Of a stretch of 64,000 bases of DNA, positions 11,781 through 21,915 are shown piece by piece; position 1 is the first letter of the stretch, and the number at the start of each line of letters is the position of its first letter. The stretch comes from Lethocerus indicus (Eukaryota; Arthropoda; Insecta; Hemiptera; Belostomatidae). Both the position numbers and the translations under genes were made by a program. The notes beneath the pieces are model-generated. The model searched no databases and was not told the DNA's origin. It saw only the letters and a list, made by a program, of their open reading frames with translations. The stretch spans positions 29,771,872-29,835,871 of the forward strand of contig JACDQD010000004.1 in NCBI GenBank assembly GCA_019843655.1, in the 5' to 3' direction.

Positions 11781-11825
11781 CTATTGACGGAACGCTACTG
11801 AAGACCGCGAGAAACGGAATCAGGC
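11780..11825 (+). repeat. Degenerate hammerhead-family repeat copy
   Basis: Contains GGAACGCTACTGAAGA, which matches the copy at 7975-8015 and keeps the CUGANGA box, followed by GAGAAACGG. Stem II and the cleavage-site box are eroded. As at 8 kb, it lies a few hundred bases upstream of the 61-bp repeats, so the two sequences may be parts of one larger old element. Confidence 0.4.
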
Positions 11826-12235
11826 CGGCCATAAGAGCAAATCAACGAGTCAAATATTTTTTTTATTCATTCATTTAATCCTGATTTCTAAGCTTCTCAA
11901 GCACGCGCATCCGAAGATATTTAGTGCGGTTCGAAGATCATTCGTGGGATCAATTTATGACACAGCAATTAGCTCATGCTAAAAATATCTGAGAAAGGAA
12001 AAAATTATTGTATGATATCTGTTGGGTGCATTTATATTAGTTCAAAAAAGCTTTAAAGTAAATTATTAAATTATAATATTTAAATAACAGAAGGGGAAAC
12101 AACAATATCTGTTGGCTCCTTTTTAGTTACGTGACAAATTATACTTTAAATTATTTATGACCTCGTGACCTGGAAACGACTCAAAATGGGTGTGTGGGTT
12201 AGCTGTATACTTGCTTTAAATTAGGTGAGAATCGG

Positions 12236-12360
12236 AGGACGTTACCGGACATGAGATGCATGCACACTGAAAGTTTGGTTTAAATCTGTTCAGCCGTATG
12301 GAAATGATAGGAGACACACATAAACAAACCCCATTTGATAAATATTATATACAAATTAAG
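12236..12360 (+). mobile_element. Probable retroelement 3' tail fragment
   Basis: The wording AAGTTTGGTTTAAAT, CTGTTCAGCCGTATGGAAATG, then ACACACATAAACAAAC and a TTATATA-rich end follows the pattern of many arthropod LINE/SINE tails (conserved CAGCCGT or CAGTAGT box, a short CAAACAAAC-type tract, AT-rich end). No coding part remains. A GACATGAGATGCA segment just before it recurs inverted at about 12932-12945 on the far side of the 61-bp array, so array and tail may once have been one element. Confidence 0.4.
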
Positions 12361-12418
12361 AAAGGTTTAAAGAGGGTTTTAGGTAGGGAAATTTCCGTGT
12401 ATTGGTATGGAGATCGTT

Positions 12419-12905
12419 GATACTGGCGCTAGTAGTTCCAAAAATCGCCACCAGGGGGCGGTACTGTACGGGAAGTATCGATACTGGCGCTAGTAGTTCC
12501 AGAAATCGCCACCAGGGGGCGGTACTGCACGGGAAGTATCGACACTGGCGCTAGTAGTTCCAGAAATCGCCACCAGGGGGCGGTACTGCACGGGAAGTAT
12601 CGACACTGGCGCTAGTAGTTCCAGAAATCGCCACCAGGGGGCGGTACTGCACGGGAAGTATCGACACTGGCGCTAGTAGTTCCAGAAATCGCCACCAGGG
12701 GGCGGTACTGCACGGGAAGTATCGACACTGGCGCTAGTAGTTCCAGAAATCGCCACCAGGGGGCGGTACTGCACGGGAAGTGTCGATACTGGCGCTAGTA
12801 GTTCCAGAAATCACCGCTAGGGGGCGGCAATGCACGGGAAGTGTCGATACTAGCGCTAGTAGTTCCAGAATTTACCACCAGGGGGCAGCACTGCACGGGA
12901 AGTTA
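12419..12905 (+). repeat. 61-bp x 8 minisatellite with CTCF-like cores
   Basis: Eight head-to-tail 61-bp units start near 12421, 12482, 12543, 12604, 12665, 12726, 12787 and 12848. The middle units are almost identical; the outer units (first, seventh, eighth) carry more changes, the usual pattern of homogenisation inside an array. Every unit contains a CCACCAGGGGGCGGTA-type core starting at 12448 and then every 61 bp to 12875. The cores all point the same way. With its flank, the core fits 18 of 19 positions of the vertebrate CTCF motif (YGRCCASYAGRKGGCRSYV). Unit 7 has CCGCTAGGGGGCGGCA and unit 8 CCACCAGGGGGCAGCA, both still consistent. Whether CTCF binds is not shown. Confidence 0.95.
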
Positions 12906-12959
12906 CCAAATTCAAACCGAGCGACCTCCTTGCATCTCATGTTCTCCTGATACAAATCC

Positions 12960-13750
12960 TGATACTTTTTCCGACCCAAAAATTGAGAATGTTAAAATAT
13001 CGATATATTCGCCGGTTTTTGGTTAATTAGATAATAAATGAATCTGTTAAGGCTTGTAATTCATAGATTAACAGGGACAACCATTGACGCCATTTGACAA
13101 ATATTATTTATATAGACAATAATCTTTTAATGGGTCCTATTTTAATGTTTCATGTCGGAGTGCAATTGTTCTGCATGCAGACCACGGTTAATTTCACCCG
13201 TATGGCATTACCATAAGCTCGAACTCACATCTCAGGATGTTGCCGGGAATGATGATACTCAAAATCCTCACTAACCCAATAGGCATCATAAATTTTAATG
13301 ATATAGGGTCAACGACAAGAGTTTCGAAAATCAGAAGAATAATTTAATATATAACAATAAATTCGGTATACATCTACGTAGTACCTACTAGTTGTATTAC
13401 CTTTAACTAATAAATGGAATATTATTACCTCAATTAATTGATCAATGGGACCCCTATTTTATTGGCCACAGCTGGATTATGATGTTTTTCTTATGTAGCT
13501 CATTAAATAGCCTCATTAGACATAATGTCTATGTAGTATATACAGAATAAGTGTAGGGAGCGTAAATAACAGAAAGGTTCAAGAAATTTACCCAATACTA
13601 ACAGAAAGCTACTGAGGATCACAGAAACTATGGTATCCAAAACATTAGAAAGTTAATTTAATTTCCATTTATGAAATGTAACTTACTTGCCGGATTAGAT
13701 TTTCACCTTGAGACGGAGGAAATGCTCTCCGACGATCTAAAGATTCACTT
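12960..13750. other. Noncoding DNA, nothing recognised
   Basis: AT-rich spacer between the minisatellite and the retroelement cluster. No gene or repeat recognised. Confidence 0.4.
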
Positions 13751-13756
13751 CGGAAT

Positions 13757-13890
13757 ACCTGTTTTTTGTGTTCCTCGAGGGGTTAGAATACCGTAGATTT
13801 CGTGTTCTTCTGCCACTTTGGCACGTTGTGCATGCCACTGACACCGCTACTGAAGACGGCGAGTGGCCAAAACCGGTCCAGGAAAAGACC
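13757..13890 (+). mobile_element. Relic of the palindromic element, internally deleted
   Basis: Starts with the same flank as copy 1 (CCTGTTTT...GGGGTTAGAATACC), followed by the left terminus CGTAGATTTCGTGT. It then jumps to a right-arm sequence with a hammerhead-like core at 13850-13878: CTGAAGA, CGGC..GGCC, AAAACCGGTC. It stops at AAAAGACC, where Jockey-type sequence begins. The right terminus is missing, so the retroelement or a deletion truncated it. Confidence 0.55.
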
Positions 13891-14402
13891 AATACCCATA
13901 TCCGACTCAAAATAATCGACTTAAACCGCAAATTTGAACTTCTAAGACCATTACTAAAACGGACATCAAAATTGACCTCAAGTAACAAATTCACAATATA
14001 CAAAGCCGTATTGAAACCGACACGGACATACGGTATAGAACTGTGGGGTTCCACCGAGACATCCGACATCGCTCGCATCCAGAGATTTCAATCGAAAGTT
14101 CTTCGAACCGTCCTTAATGCTCCCCGGTATATTTCAAATCGCACCATTCATAATGTGTTAACATACCGTTCCTTAAGGTTCCTTCAGTTCCGTTCCCGCC
14201 TTACTCTTTATCCTAAATTGTTCGTTCAGTCACTCTCGTCCATCACCCATCCGTTGTCCCAGAGATCACCTCGGGAGAGTACTTAAATCGTGTCAAAATG
14301 TGCCACCATTGGGCGGTTTCTTTATCGAGACAAACACGTGAAAAACATACATGTATCGATTGTACTTATAACTGTAAAGTTGATTGTGCAAAAATAAAAG
14401 GA
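13891..14402 (+). pseudogene. 5'-truncated Jockey-type retrotransposon, RT C-terminus
   Basis: The plus frame from 13891 reads as the region after the reverse-transcriptase domain of Jockey-clade LINEs. It holds an RLKIIDLNRKFELLRPLL-type helix, then KLTSSNKFTIYKAVLKP, the conserved TYGIELWG, a QRFQSKVLRTVLNAPRY box and NRTIHNVL. Only about 130 residues of an enzyme normally several hundred residues long remain; endonuclease, catalytic palm and ORF1 are absent. The frame stops at 14284, but a +1-shifted frame continues as PRDHLGRVLKSC to a stop near 14339, so at least one indel breaks it. An AATAAA lies at 14393, consistent with the 3' end. 5' truncation is typical of such elements. It is dead, and sits between two relics of the palindromic element. 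Confidence 0.85.
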
Positions 14403-14411
14403 AGTTAGTTA

Positions 14412-14475
14412 CTGCCACCACAGTACAAGTGACATTGACAGCGCGTTGAGGATGACCGAAAAACATCCACCTACA
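14412..14475 (+). mobile_element. Relic of the palindromic element's centre
   Basis: CACAGTACAAG followed by diverged sequence up to CCGAAA matches the 67-bp centre of copy 1 in the same orientation. It directly follows the Jockey 3' end. With the relic on the other side, this suggests the retroelement landed in or next to an older copy. Confidence 0.45.
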
Positions 14476-14521
14476 TGACCAATCAACCTCAGTTAGTCAC
14501 TTCTCCCTCCTTCCTTAGGCC

Positions 14522-14523
<2 letters not shown>

Positions 14524-14581
<58 letters not shown>
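14524..14581. repeat. (TA)29 microsatellite
   Basis: A perfect TA run. The equivalent place in arm 1 (near 10901-10912) has only a short TA tract, so the difference arose after the duplication. Confidence 0.95.
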
Positions 14582-14583
<2 letters not shown>

Positions 14584-14993
14584 GCCTATCCCCAGTTCCT
14601 TTGTTCGGTGTCTACACCTTCCAGGCGGACCAATTTCTATTGCCATTATATTGGCCCCTCCCCTAAAATGGAATCCAAATTAATGCTATTAAACCGGATT
14701 ATTGTTTTCTTCCTCTGGAAGGAGGAGGAGGAGGAACAAAAGCCGAGGCTTAGAATCGGGCCGTTTTGCAATTGCCTAACGGTTCAATTATTAGTCGATA
14801 GCCAGCAGATACCCCTCCCTTAAGCCATCCACGAAGGTTAATAACAATACGAGATTGTTATTTCATCGGTGGTGCCAATAGTAAATTTGTATTACGTTTC
14901 GATTGAATATTGTTGCAAAATCCTTAATTACATCTCGTCTTAACGTAAATTTCGTGTGTTTCTGCCTCCTCTCGTCGGTTCGGTCTTTTGTTA

Positions 14994-15022
14994 GACCGGT
15001 TTCGGCTGCTCGCCACCTTCAG
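14994..15022 (-). ncRNA. Hammerhead-ribozyme-like motif (minus strand)
   Basis: On the minus strand: CTGAAGG, GGC/GCC stem II, GAAACCGGTC. It is identical to the plus-strand motif of copy 1, as expected from the inverted duplication. The A-to-G change in the first box makes catalysis unlikely without experiment. Confidence 0.45.
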
Positions 15023-15122
15023 TAGCGGTGTTAGTCACTTTCGGCACTTCACTGCTCTGTCACTGCCGCTTGTACTGTGCCCGAACAACACACCCAAAGT
15101 GCCGAAAGTGACTGGCACCGCT

Positions 15123-15154
15123 ACTGAAGATGGCGAGCGATACCGAAACCCGCC
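15123..15154 (+). ncRNA. Degenerate hammerhead-like motif
   Basis: Retains CTGAAGA and CCGAAACC, and the TAGC half of stem I. The palindromic ACCGGT and the GGTC cleavage box have mutated to ACCCGCC, and stem II is disrupted. It probably cannot fold. Confidence 0.35.
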
Positions 15155-15365
15155 TAGCAAAAGACCGAACCGGCGAGAGTGGACAGAAACACGCTAAATC
15201 GACGGTATTCCAACCGTCGCAGACCACAAAACATGTATGTTAAAAAAAAGTTAAAAAAAGGAAAAGATACATACACGATATATACAGCGAATTGTTTGTT
15301 CAGATACTTGGAGCTATTTCATAGGGTATTGATACAGCGTCTGCGAGTCGGAGTGCAGGAGGGAG

Positions 15366-15373
15366 GAGAGAGA

Positions 15374-15421
<48 letters not shown>
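15366..15421. repeat. (GA)n microsatellite
   Basis: GA run with one GGGA interruption near its start. The plus-strand Arg/Glu frame and minus-strand Ser/Leu frame through it are artefacts. Confidence 0.95.
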
Positions 15422-15424
<3 letters not shown>

Positions 15425-15539
15425 TGGGCAGGTACGATTCTGGTACTGGACTTGGGGGCTTATGGGTGGATGGGGGGGGGTGTGGTGGAATAACGAATGC
15501 GAGTGGGAGGATAGAATGTGAATGAAACGGGATATTTTA

Positions 15540-17490
15540 TACAGTGGCCGGCCATTCATAACGGGGGGATGTGCGGACGCGGTGTTGGACCCACTGGCCA
15601 GCCTATATTAATATCTCTCCTCTGCATCCTTCCCAACTATACGTCCATTTCAGATCCTCTCGAGAACTTTCAGGAGCTCCTACTAAGGTTCGATTGAAGA
15701 TCATTCACCGGGGTAACTGGCAACGTCTTATCAAGCTACCTGCATTGGCTTACTTTTGGCGTGGAGGTAAAACGAGGAATTTGTTTTCGCGAAGTTAAAA
15801 TATTGTATTTCTATCTCTAGTATCATACATTTCTATGAAGATCTCTGAGGAATCGTAAGGTTATAGTAGTTTTGACCACTGAATTACACTGTAATTCTTA
15901 ACGATCGATTTTTTTATGTATTAAGATTTTCTTCTTTCTATAGGAGATAAGAACAGCCCACGCCACCCCGTTAAACCGGCGTTGGACGTCTAACTAATAA
16001 CAGGGATATTATATCTCGATTGATACAATTAATGGGCGCCCTTTCGCCTTATTGGCCTCGGTTAAAATTTATCGTTTAATTATATAGCGTATAGGGGCTG
16101 TAACAAGGAGGTAGTGTACACCCTTATTTATTTGTTTCCTCTCCTATTACTCAACTCAAATAACGAAATTGTAAATTTAAAATAAGAACCTTTCCGTTCA
16201 ATTCTCCCGCCTATTCGAGAGTTTTCAGTAAAATATAATGTATATAATAATACGGTTATTCTATATAAATCTACTTCGATATGTACCCAGTATTATTTTC
16301 GTAACACAATGAGTTTGGATAAAACAGGAGAAACGTTTAAAAAAACCCAGACATAATCAATGGTGGAATACAGTTTATAGTAATATGTATCAGGTTTTGG
16401 ATTGCCTCGCTAAATATTCTCCTTTGCACCCGATATTGTTCTGTTGTATTTAAAGGTATACAGAACGGTAATTCTATTGGGATTTATTTAAAAAACGGTA
16501 CGTAGCCGTGCGCTTCGAGAGATGGTTATAAAGGAGGCAGTTTATGCGCCATTACCCCTATCGGAGGATCTATATGTCCGTGATGAGGTACGAGCGGTGG
16601 CCGTTCTAGCCCTCGCTCTGCCCGAGGGCGCTCTCTGAATTATCGTCCCATTTGCAGCCGGAGAATTCATTTCTTTTTTTTTTCGATAGAGAGGGAGGGC
16701 GTTAGTCAATGAGACGTGACGCGATATGAGGCCCCTACCTCGGTAACGGTAACGAAAGAGCGGTAAATCAGCGACGGGGACGTACGTTGAATAAAAATAA
16801 ATACGACAGGGAAAAAAATGGGTTGACAAGTGGCGGTATTGAAGCCGGCTAAAAGCCAGTCATATCTTGACCAGGTGGGGGGGGGGGGGGGGCGCTCGCC
16901 CCCAACGGCGGAAATTTCATCCTCGAAACCGAATTTTCCCTGTCCGGAGGATTTGCACTCCGGCCGGACGGTTGATAGCTCATCGGGACGGGGAATAAAA
17001 CAAAAAAAAAATTTGCGTACAGCGGAGAGAGAGAGAGAGAGAGAGACGGCGGAGAGAGATTTGATTTCCTTTGTGAGGCCCCTCAACGTGCGTGTTTTAT
17101 GGCGACAGCCGGGCCGTCATAAACAAAACAGGTTGGCCCGAATAAAGACTAAACGAGTTATTACTGCGACAACGACGCGTCCGTCTGTCAACCGGCGCCC
17201 CTCCACCTCCACCACTGCATTTATTATACCCAGTCAGTCGGCAGCCGGATGATGGATTTAGGTAAAAATTCGCGATTGATTTTTTCCTTTTTTTCTATTC
17301 CACCGACAGAACTGCAGGATTAGAAGGTTCGGAGCGGTGGGATGAAAGAACATTGAATATATACTAGTTATGATGTATGAAATATCACTTAATATTCAAC
17401 TTCTTAATCTTAATCGTAAAATCTAGGCTTACAAAAATGTTAAAGTCACTTGAAACTAATTTGTCCAAAAAGTGTTAAAATTTTAAGATA
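15540..17490. other. Noncoding DNA with small simple repeats
   Basis: No gene recognised. Contains a 16-bp poly-G run at 16877-16892 and a short GA tract around 17028-17046. The open frame at 16830-17252 crosses both and has no recognisable domain. Confidence 0.45.
16877..16892 (+). repeat. Poly-G tract (G16)
   Basis: Sixteen consecutive G residues. Such tracts are unstable and prone to sequencing error, so the exact length is uncertain. Confidence 0.9.
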
Positions 17491-17491
17491 C

Positions 17492-18010
17492 TTAACTCGT
17501 TCGATACCAACCGTCACATATATGTGACACAGCTGTTTCTTACCACAGCCAAACGTCACACATATTTGACAGATATTTTTGCACAATTTACAAGGGCATG
17601 TTTGAACATGTTGAGTATTGAACAAAATTGTTAAGTTCTAAAACTGTAAAATGTATGAAGTCTGTACTCGGTCTGCTCTCGCATTAGATTATTTAGAGTT
17701 TTTATAACAGTTGAATAGGTCGTTTTAGCAGGGTTAGTGAAATTATTAAAATTGTTATGTAAGTAGCTAGATATAAGTGAGCTATAAAAATTATTATTAC
17801 ATTTATTATTTTTTAACAGAAACATATCTCTCAACAAAATGATGAATTTTCGTAAAATAAAATGAATGTCGTATCGATAAATTGTATTTATATTTTTTTG
17901 TCTTTTATAATCAATTTCTTCTAATTTAATGTGACACATATATGTGACACGTGGGCTGCAGCGTTTAGTTTTTATCTATAGCCCAGCGGCACATATTTGT
18001 GTCAGTTTAA
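17492..18010. mobile_element. Possible piggyBac-like miniature element
   Basis: Bounded by TTAA on both sides (17492-17495 and 18007-18010), the target-site sequence of piggyBac transposons. Each end carries two quasi-palindromic GTCACATATATGTGAC-type motifs: 17513-17528 and 17555-17570 on the left, 17931-17950 and 17988-18004 on the right. The interior is very AT-rich, with a minus-strand frame of 102 codons (17631-17939) that matches no transposase I know. The extreme termini do not align cleanly as inverted repeats, so the family assignment is tentative. Confidence 0.35.
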
Positions 18011-18495
18011 AAGAATACTTATTTTACTTTTCTAGACTGTTCTAAATACACACACGTAAAATCTATTCCAATCGATTTAATACAATCGCGAAAAAAATCT
18101 TGGGCTATGGTGAATGTTTTCTCCAGAAGACCCTGGTAGCGAACTGTTTAATTAGGACCCCTTGAGAATTGAATACTCTTCTGTTCTTCTCCCACCTTCT
18201 AATCTGTATAGAATAAGAGTTATTTAACATTAATTTACCGTATTAGGGCTAAATCTGTGAATTTTAGACATAGTTAATTCCATATATAATTCTCGCTCAG
18301 TGGGCGCCACCCACGAGGGGGGCTAGCGACAGCCGCTAGAAATAAGTTTTACTTCAATTAAGATAAACGCTGTCCACTCATTATTGAAGTATTTCTGGAA
18401 ATATACGAGAGTCATTAAACTGGAAATTGGGTGAGGTGGGTGAGCTCCCAGGAACCTGTTATTATATTTTACATTCCCCCGATGGGGAGAGAGAC

Positions 18496-18543
18496 GAAGA
18501 CGAAGAAGAGGAGAAGGAGGAGGAGGAGGAGGAGGAGGAAGAG
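18496..18543. repeat. (AGG)n purine tract
   Basis: An interrupted GAA/AGG trinucleotide tract, all purine on the plus strand. Confidence 0.85.
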
Positions 18544-21500
18544 TAGAAAAAAAAACCTGAAAAAATATGCCGCCCCACACACTCGAAGGATCTTAATAGA
18601 GACCGTCTAATAAATTTTGAAGTAATTTGTTACCCTTCTGCCGGTCATAAAAGGAGCGGAATAGGAGAACCAGTCGGGCTCGGCGGAATCTTTATACGAT
18701 TCCCTCACCAATTTCGTCTTTTTTACAACGGAATTTCAAACTTAATTATCGTAATCTACGATCTCGGGTTGAAGGAGACAATGTCTCTTTACCCGCAGAT
18801 AATGAAACCTATCTCTATGCGCCCGCCGTATAATGTCACCGTTACATATTCCGATCGGGTAATTTTCGTCGTAATGCTTAATTATGACATTCCTTATTCG
18901 ATAATAAAACTCAACACAGAGTCATATAGTTCATTACTCCTTCTCATAATCGTAAATCTTATATGTAGATAACCTATATTTTCGAATAATATTAAGTAAT
19001 ATAGGACAACGTGTGAACTGTTGTACGGATACGGTACCTAGGTAGAGTCAAATTTCTCCTACGAACAGCGTTCGTTATTGCCCATCCATTTTTGTAGCTC
19101 TATCGTATAAAAGTTGTTTGCTATTCGCTCTTTAATCCGTAGAACTCAAATTCGCGAATTATCAAACTTTGCACGGCTGGGAACTCGAATATTCGGGAAA
19201 ATCGGTACGAGCTATTGCCCCCCCCAAATTCTGATTCGATTCAGGAGGGAGTTCGCGGGAACTCCCTCCATCTCCCATGGACGTAAAACGGGTGTTACAA
19301 CTCCATCTTTTTACGAGTGCTGCTGTGTACACAACTCCGTGAGAAAGCGCGCTCGCCATAAAAGAATAGGCTTGACGTGTTGCCGAAACAAATAATTCTC
19401 TGCCCTCTTCTCTCGTACGGATTTCAAAACGCTGTTCCGCGGCGTTATCTCCTTTGTTCTAATTAGCCGCTATCCTCGGCTGTACTTTCGGAATTCAACT
19501 CACGATTTCGATCTCGGAGCTATTTCTGTGAATGCTCCACCTCGTGGCGGATAAACACAGTGAAATTCACTCAGTACTTTCAAGTCCATTACGTACTGTC
19601 ATAATGAGTACGATGGATAATACTCTTGACGGTGCAATTAGTCTGTATAATGCTGTGTAATGGAAATAAATGTTAATGTTTAAAGAATGAAACGAATTAA
19701 TGAGATCAATCCTTTAGATTCGTCGGAACATTTGTCGAATGATGTTTGTTTGTGGACCGGGGTGTGTTCAACGAATGTTAATGAATAAATCTGAATGGAA
19801 AATGAATTTTAAAAAGTTAATAGTCATTACCCGGGACGATAGCTCACATTTCTTCAATCATGAACGGAATGAATATTTTCAACCAGTTCTAAATTGATCC
19901 CGTAGCCTTTGGTTACGGCCTCATTGTCTTCCCGACGCGTTGTTCATTTCAATTTCACGTGGGGGCAGTCCCCAAAACTTACGATACCACTAATTAATTT
20001 AATTCGTCTTTGTCACTTCTCCCATTCGTCGTTTCGTTTACATTTCCCTTTTTCTTCGTCCGTTTTAATGTTCCACGATGATCGCCGACTGAATATTTAT
20101 GGGGAGTCTTTGTTAATGAAGGGACAGGAAATAAATTAATTATAGAGTCGGTGACCCGGGCCCGAGACCTTTCGCCCGATGTGACGATCGTCGGCCGTCC
20201 AGCCGCGGTCACAAATAGAGCTGTTAAAACGATTGTTAATTAATCCTTTCATTCGCGTACTTTATTAATAATTGGATACGTTAATTGAAAATCACGTCCG
20301 CCGCCTTTGAGCAAATCGCTCGCTACGCGGGAGGCACCACGGTAAGCGGCTTATCTTAAACGAAATGAAGTAACTTTGAAGCGGGTAAGGAGAATCGCGA
20401 AAGGACTTAATGTCCTAATAATTCGGAATGTTGTCGTATTGAGAGTTAATTAATATAAGCCCATTGTTAATATAAAGTGTCGGAGCATCTTGAAGATGTG
20501 AAGAGACGATAGATGCTATCGATTATTACACAAATGAACAATAATCATGCATATTTTAATTCGATACTTTCGTGTTTCTTATAAATAAGTAGCCGATATG
20601 CAATACAAATTTAAAATAGCGTTAATTTAAAAAAATCCATTCGTCTATTCGCTCCTCTGTCTGGACTCCCACCGTCGCCATATATCGGTAATATAGTGAC
20701 GCACTTGAGCATGACTAAATGACTATATTGACCTCGCAGTGTATTGTGCACAAGAGACATGACGCGATGACTGGTATATTGTCCGATCGGGAATTAACAT
20801 AGAGCGGATGTGTGGCGATATGTTAACAAGTCGGCTGTTCTTGTTTCATACAAGTTTTTCTCGTTTTTCGGTCTCGTCGGGCCCGAGAAGAAGAGCGTGT
20901 GTCCGCTCTGAGACGCCGCTCGCCCAGGGCACAGCGGACGCATAAATCATCCGCCCTGAATGAGGCCCCATTTATTATTTAATAGTCCAATTCATTCCAA
21001 TTAATGAGTCGGATAATTGAAATATCACACCGGATTTGAGATAGGAGATCTCGGCGATGCAATCTGAGCCCATACTGGAACTCCTCTCCTGTCCACTCAG
21101 ATTATCGCGCTATGTGCCTGTCAATTATCTAAGTTGTTTCCAACTAACGACAACCGAGAATAATGGTTACATCCATTATCCTCGGAAAAATTGATCAAAT
21201 TTTCATTACGTCGAATAGGTGATTTCCAACGACTGTTCTGTGTAATGGAGTAGAGGTGCTAATTGAAACAAGGTTATTTGCATTGCCCGACGGGAAATTT
21301 TCAAGTCAAAGTATAATTGAACATCATTACGTCAGTTTTCAATTTATGTTATGAGCAGAACGTTACCTCATATGGCTTAACGATAATGACAATTATCTAT
21401 CTTTGTCTAGGATTATGTTATAGTGAAATAACGCGTTTGGATTGTGGTGGTTTGCATAAGTACTCGATACTATGCGTCTTCACGCATTTATGCGATTTAA

Positions 21501-21840
21501 ATCTTCAATATACCATCTGTTCAAATGCCGTACTCGTTTTTATTTTGGATCTACCTGCAGACAGATGGCAACGATCTACGGACTACTGTTCATTCCGAAA
21601 ATTAGCGGATTGGGCTTACTCCGAGACTTCTGTTTCCTTAAAAATTTCAATCAAATTTCGAAGTGTATCGGGAACAGTGGTAAAGCGGAAAAGTGGATTG
21701 TCGGATATGTGTGTTTGTTGTCTGTCGGCTAAACTGGTATTGGGTGTGGGGGGGGGGGGGAGTAATAAGCAATCTCGGTGCCTCTGTTTCTCTCCGAGGC
21801 TGCGGTAATTAAAACCCCAAATTAAGTCATATAACGCCCC

Positions 21841-21915
21841 GGAGCGGGGCCCCGGCTCCCTAATTGGAGATATGTTTGTAGTTAAAAACTCATTAACTGC
21901 GGTACCTGCAGTTAA
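21841..21915. promoter_or_regulatory. Paired palindromes in a GC/AT island
   Basis: Two inverted repeats lie 33 bp apart: a near-perfect GC palindrome centred on GGGGCCCC (21841-21859) and TTAACTGC-7 bp-GCAGTTAA (21893-21915). Such dyads could bind dimeric factors. No factor is assigned. Confidence 0.25.

Larger units (their letters stand above)
14944..15204. mobile_element. Palindromic miniature element, copy 2
   Basis: Same architecture as copy 1 in opposite orientation: inverted arms ending CGTAAATTTCGTGTGTTTCT and the diverged complement near 15204, about 261 bp. The right arm has drifted more than the left. Hammerhead-like cores lie at 14994-15022 (minus) and 15123-15154 (plus). Confidence 0.65.
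14478..15236 (+). repeat. Arm 2 of the 0.7-kb inverted duplication
   Basis: Reverse complement of 10238-10955. It contains palindromic element copy 2, the GGA tract and an expanded TA microsatellite (about 29 repeats against about 5-6 in arm 1), which accounts for most of the length difference. The outer boundary falls at the shared AAAACATG near 15230. Near-identity implies a recent duplication, gene conversion, or possibly an assembly join. Confidence 0.85.

Noticed and set aside
12419..12905. Regular repeat array as a CRISPR
   Set aside because: The whole 61-bp unit repeats without unique spacers, and the window is eukaryotic.
10282..15204. Presence of a Penelope-like retroelement gene
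   Set aside because: No reverse transcriptase of that class and no GIY-YIG nuclease frame is present; only hammerhead-like ends hint at the link.
21317..21808. 163-codon open frame as a gene
   Set aside because: No recognisable domain, ends through a poly-G tract, and a frame this long is expected by chance in 64 kb.
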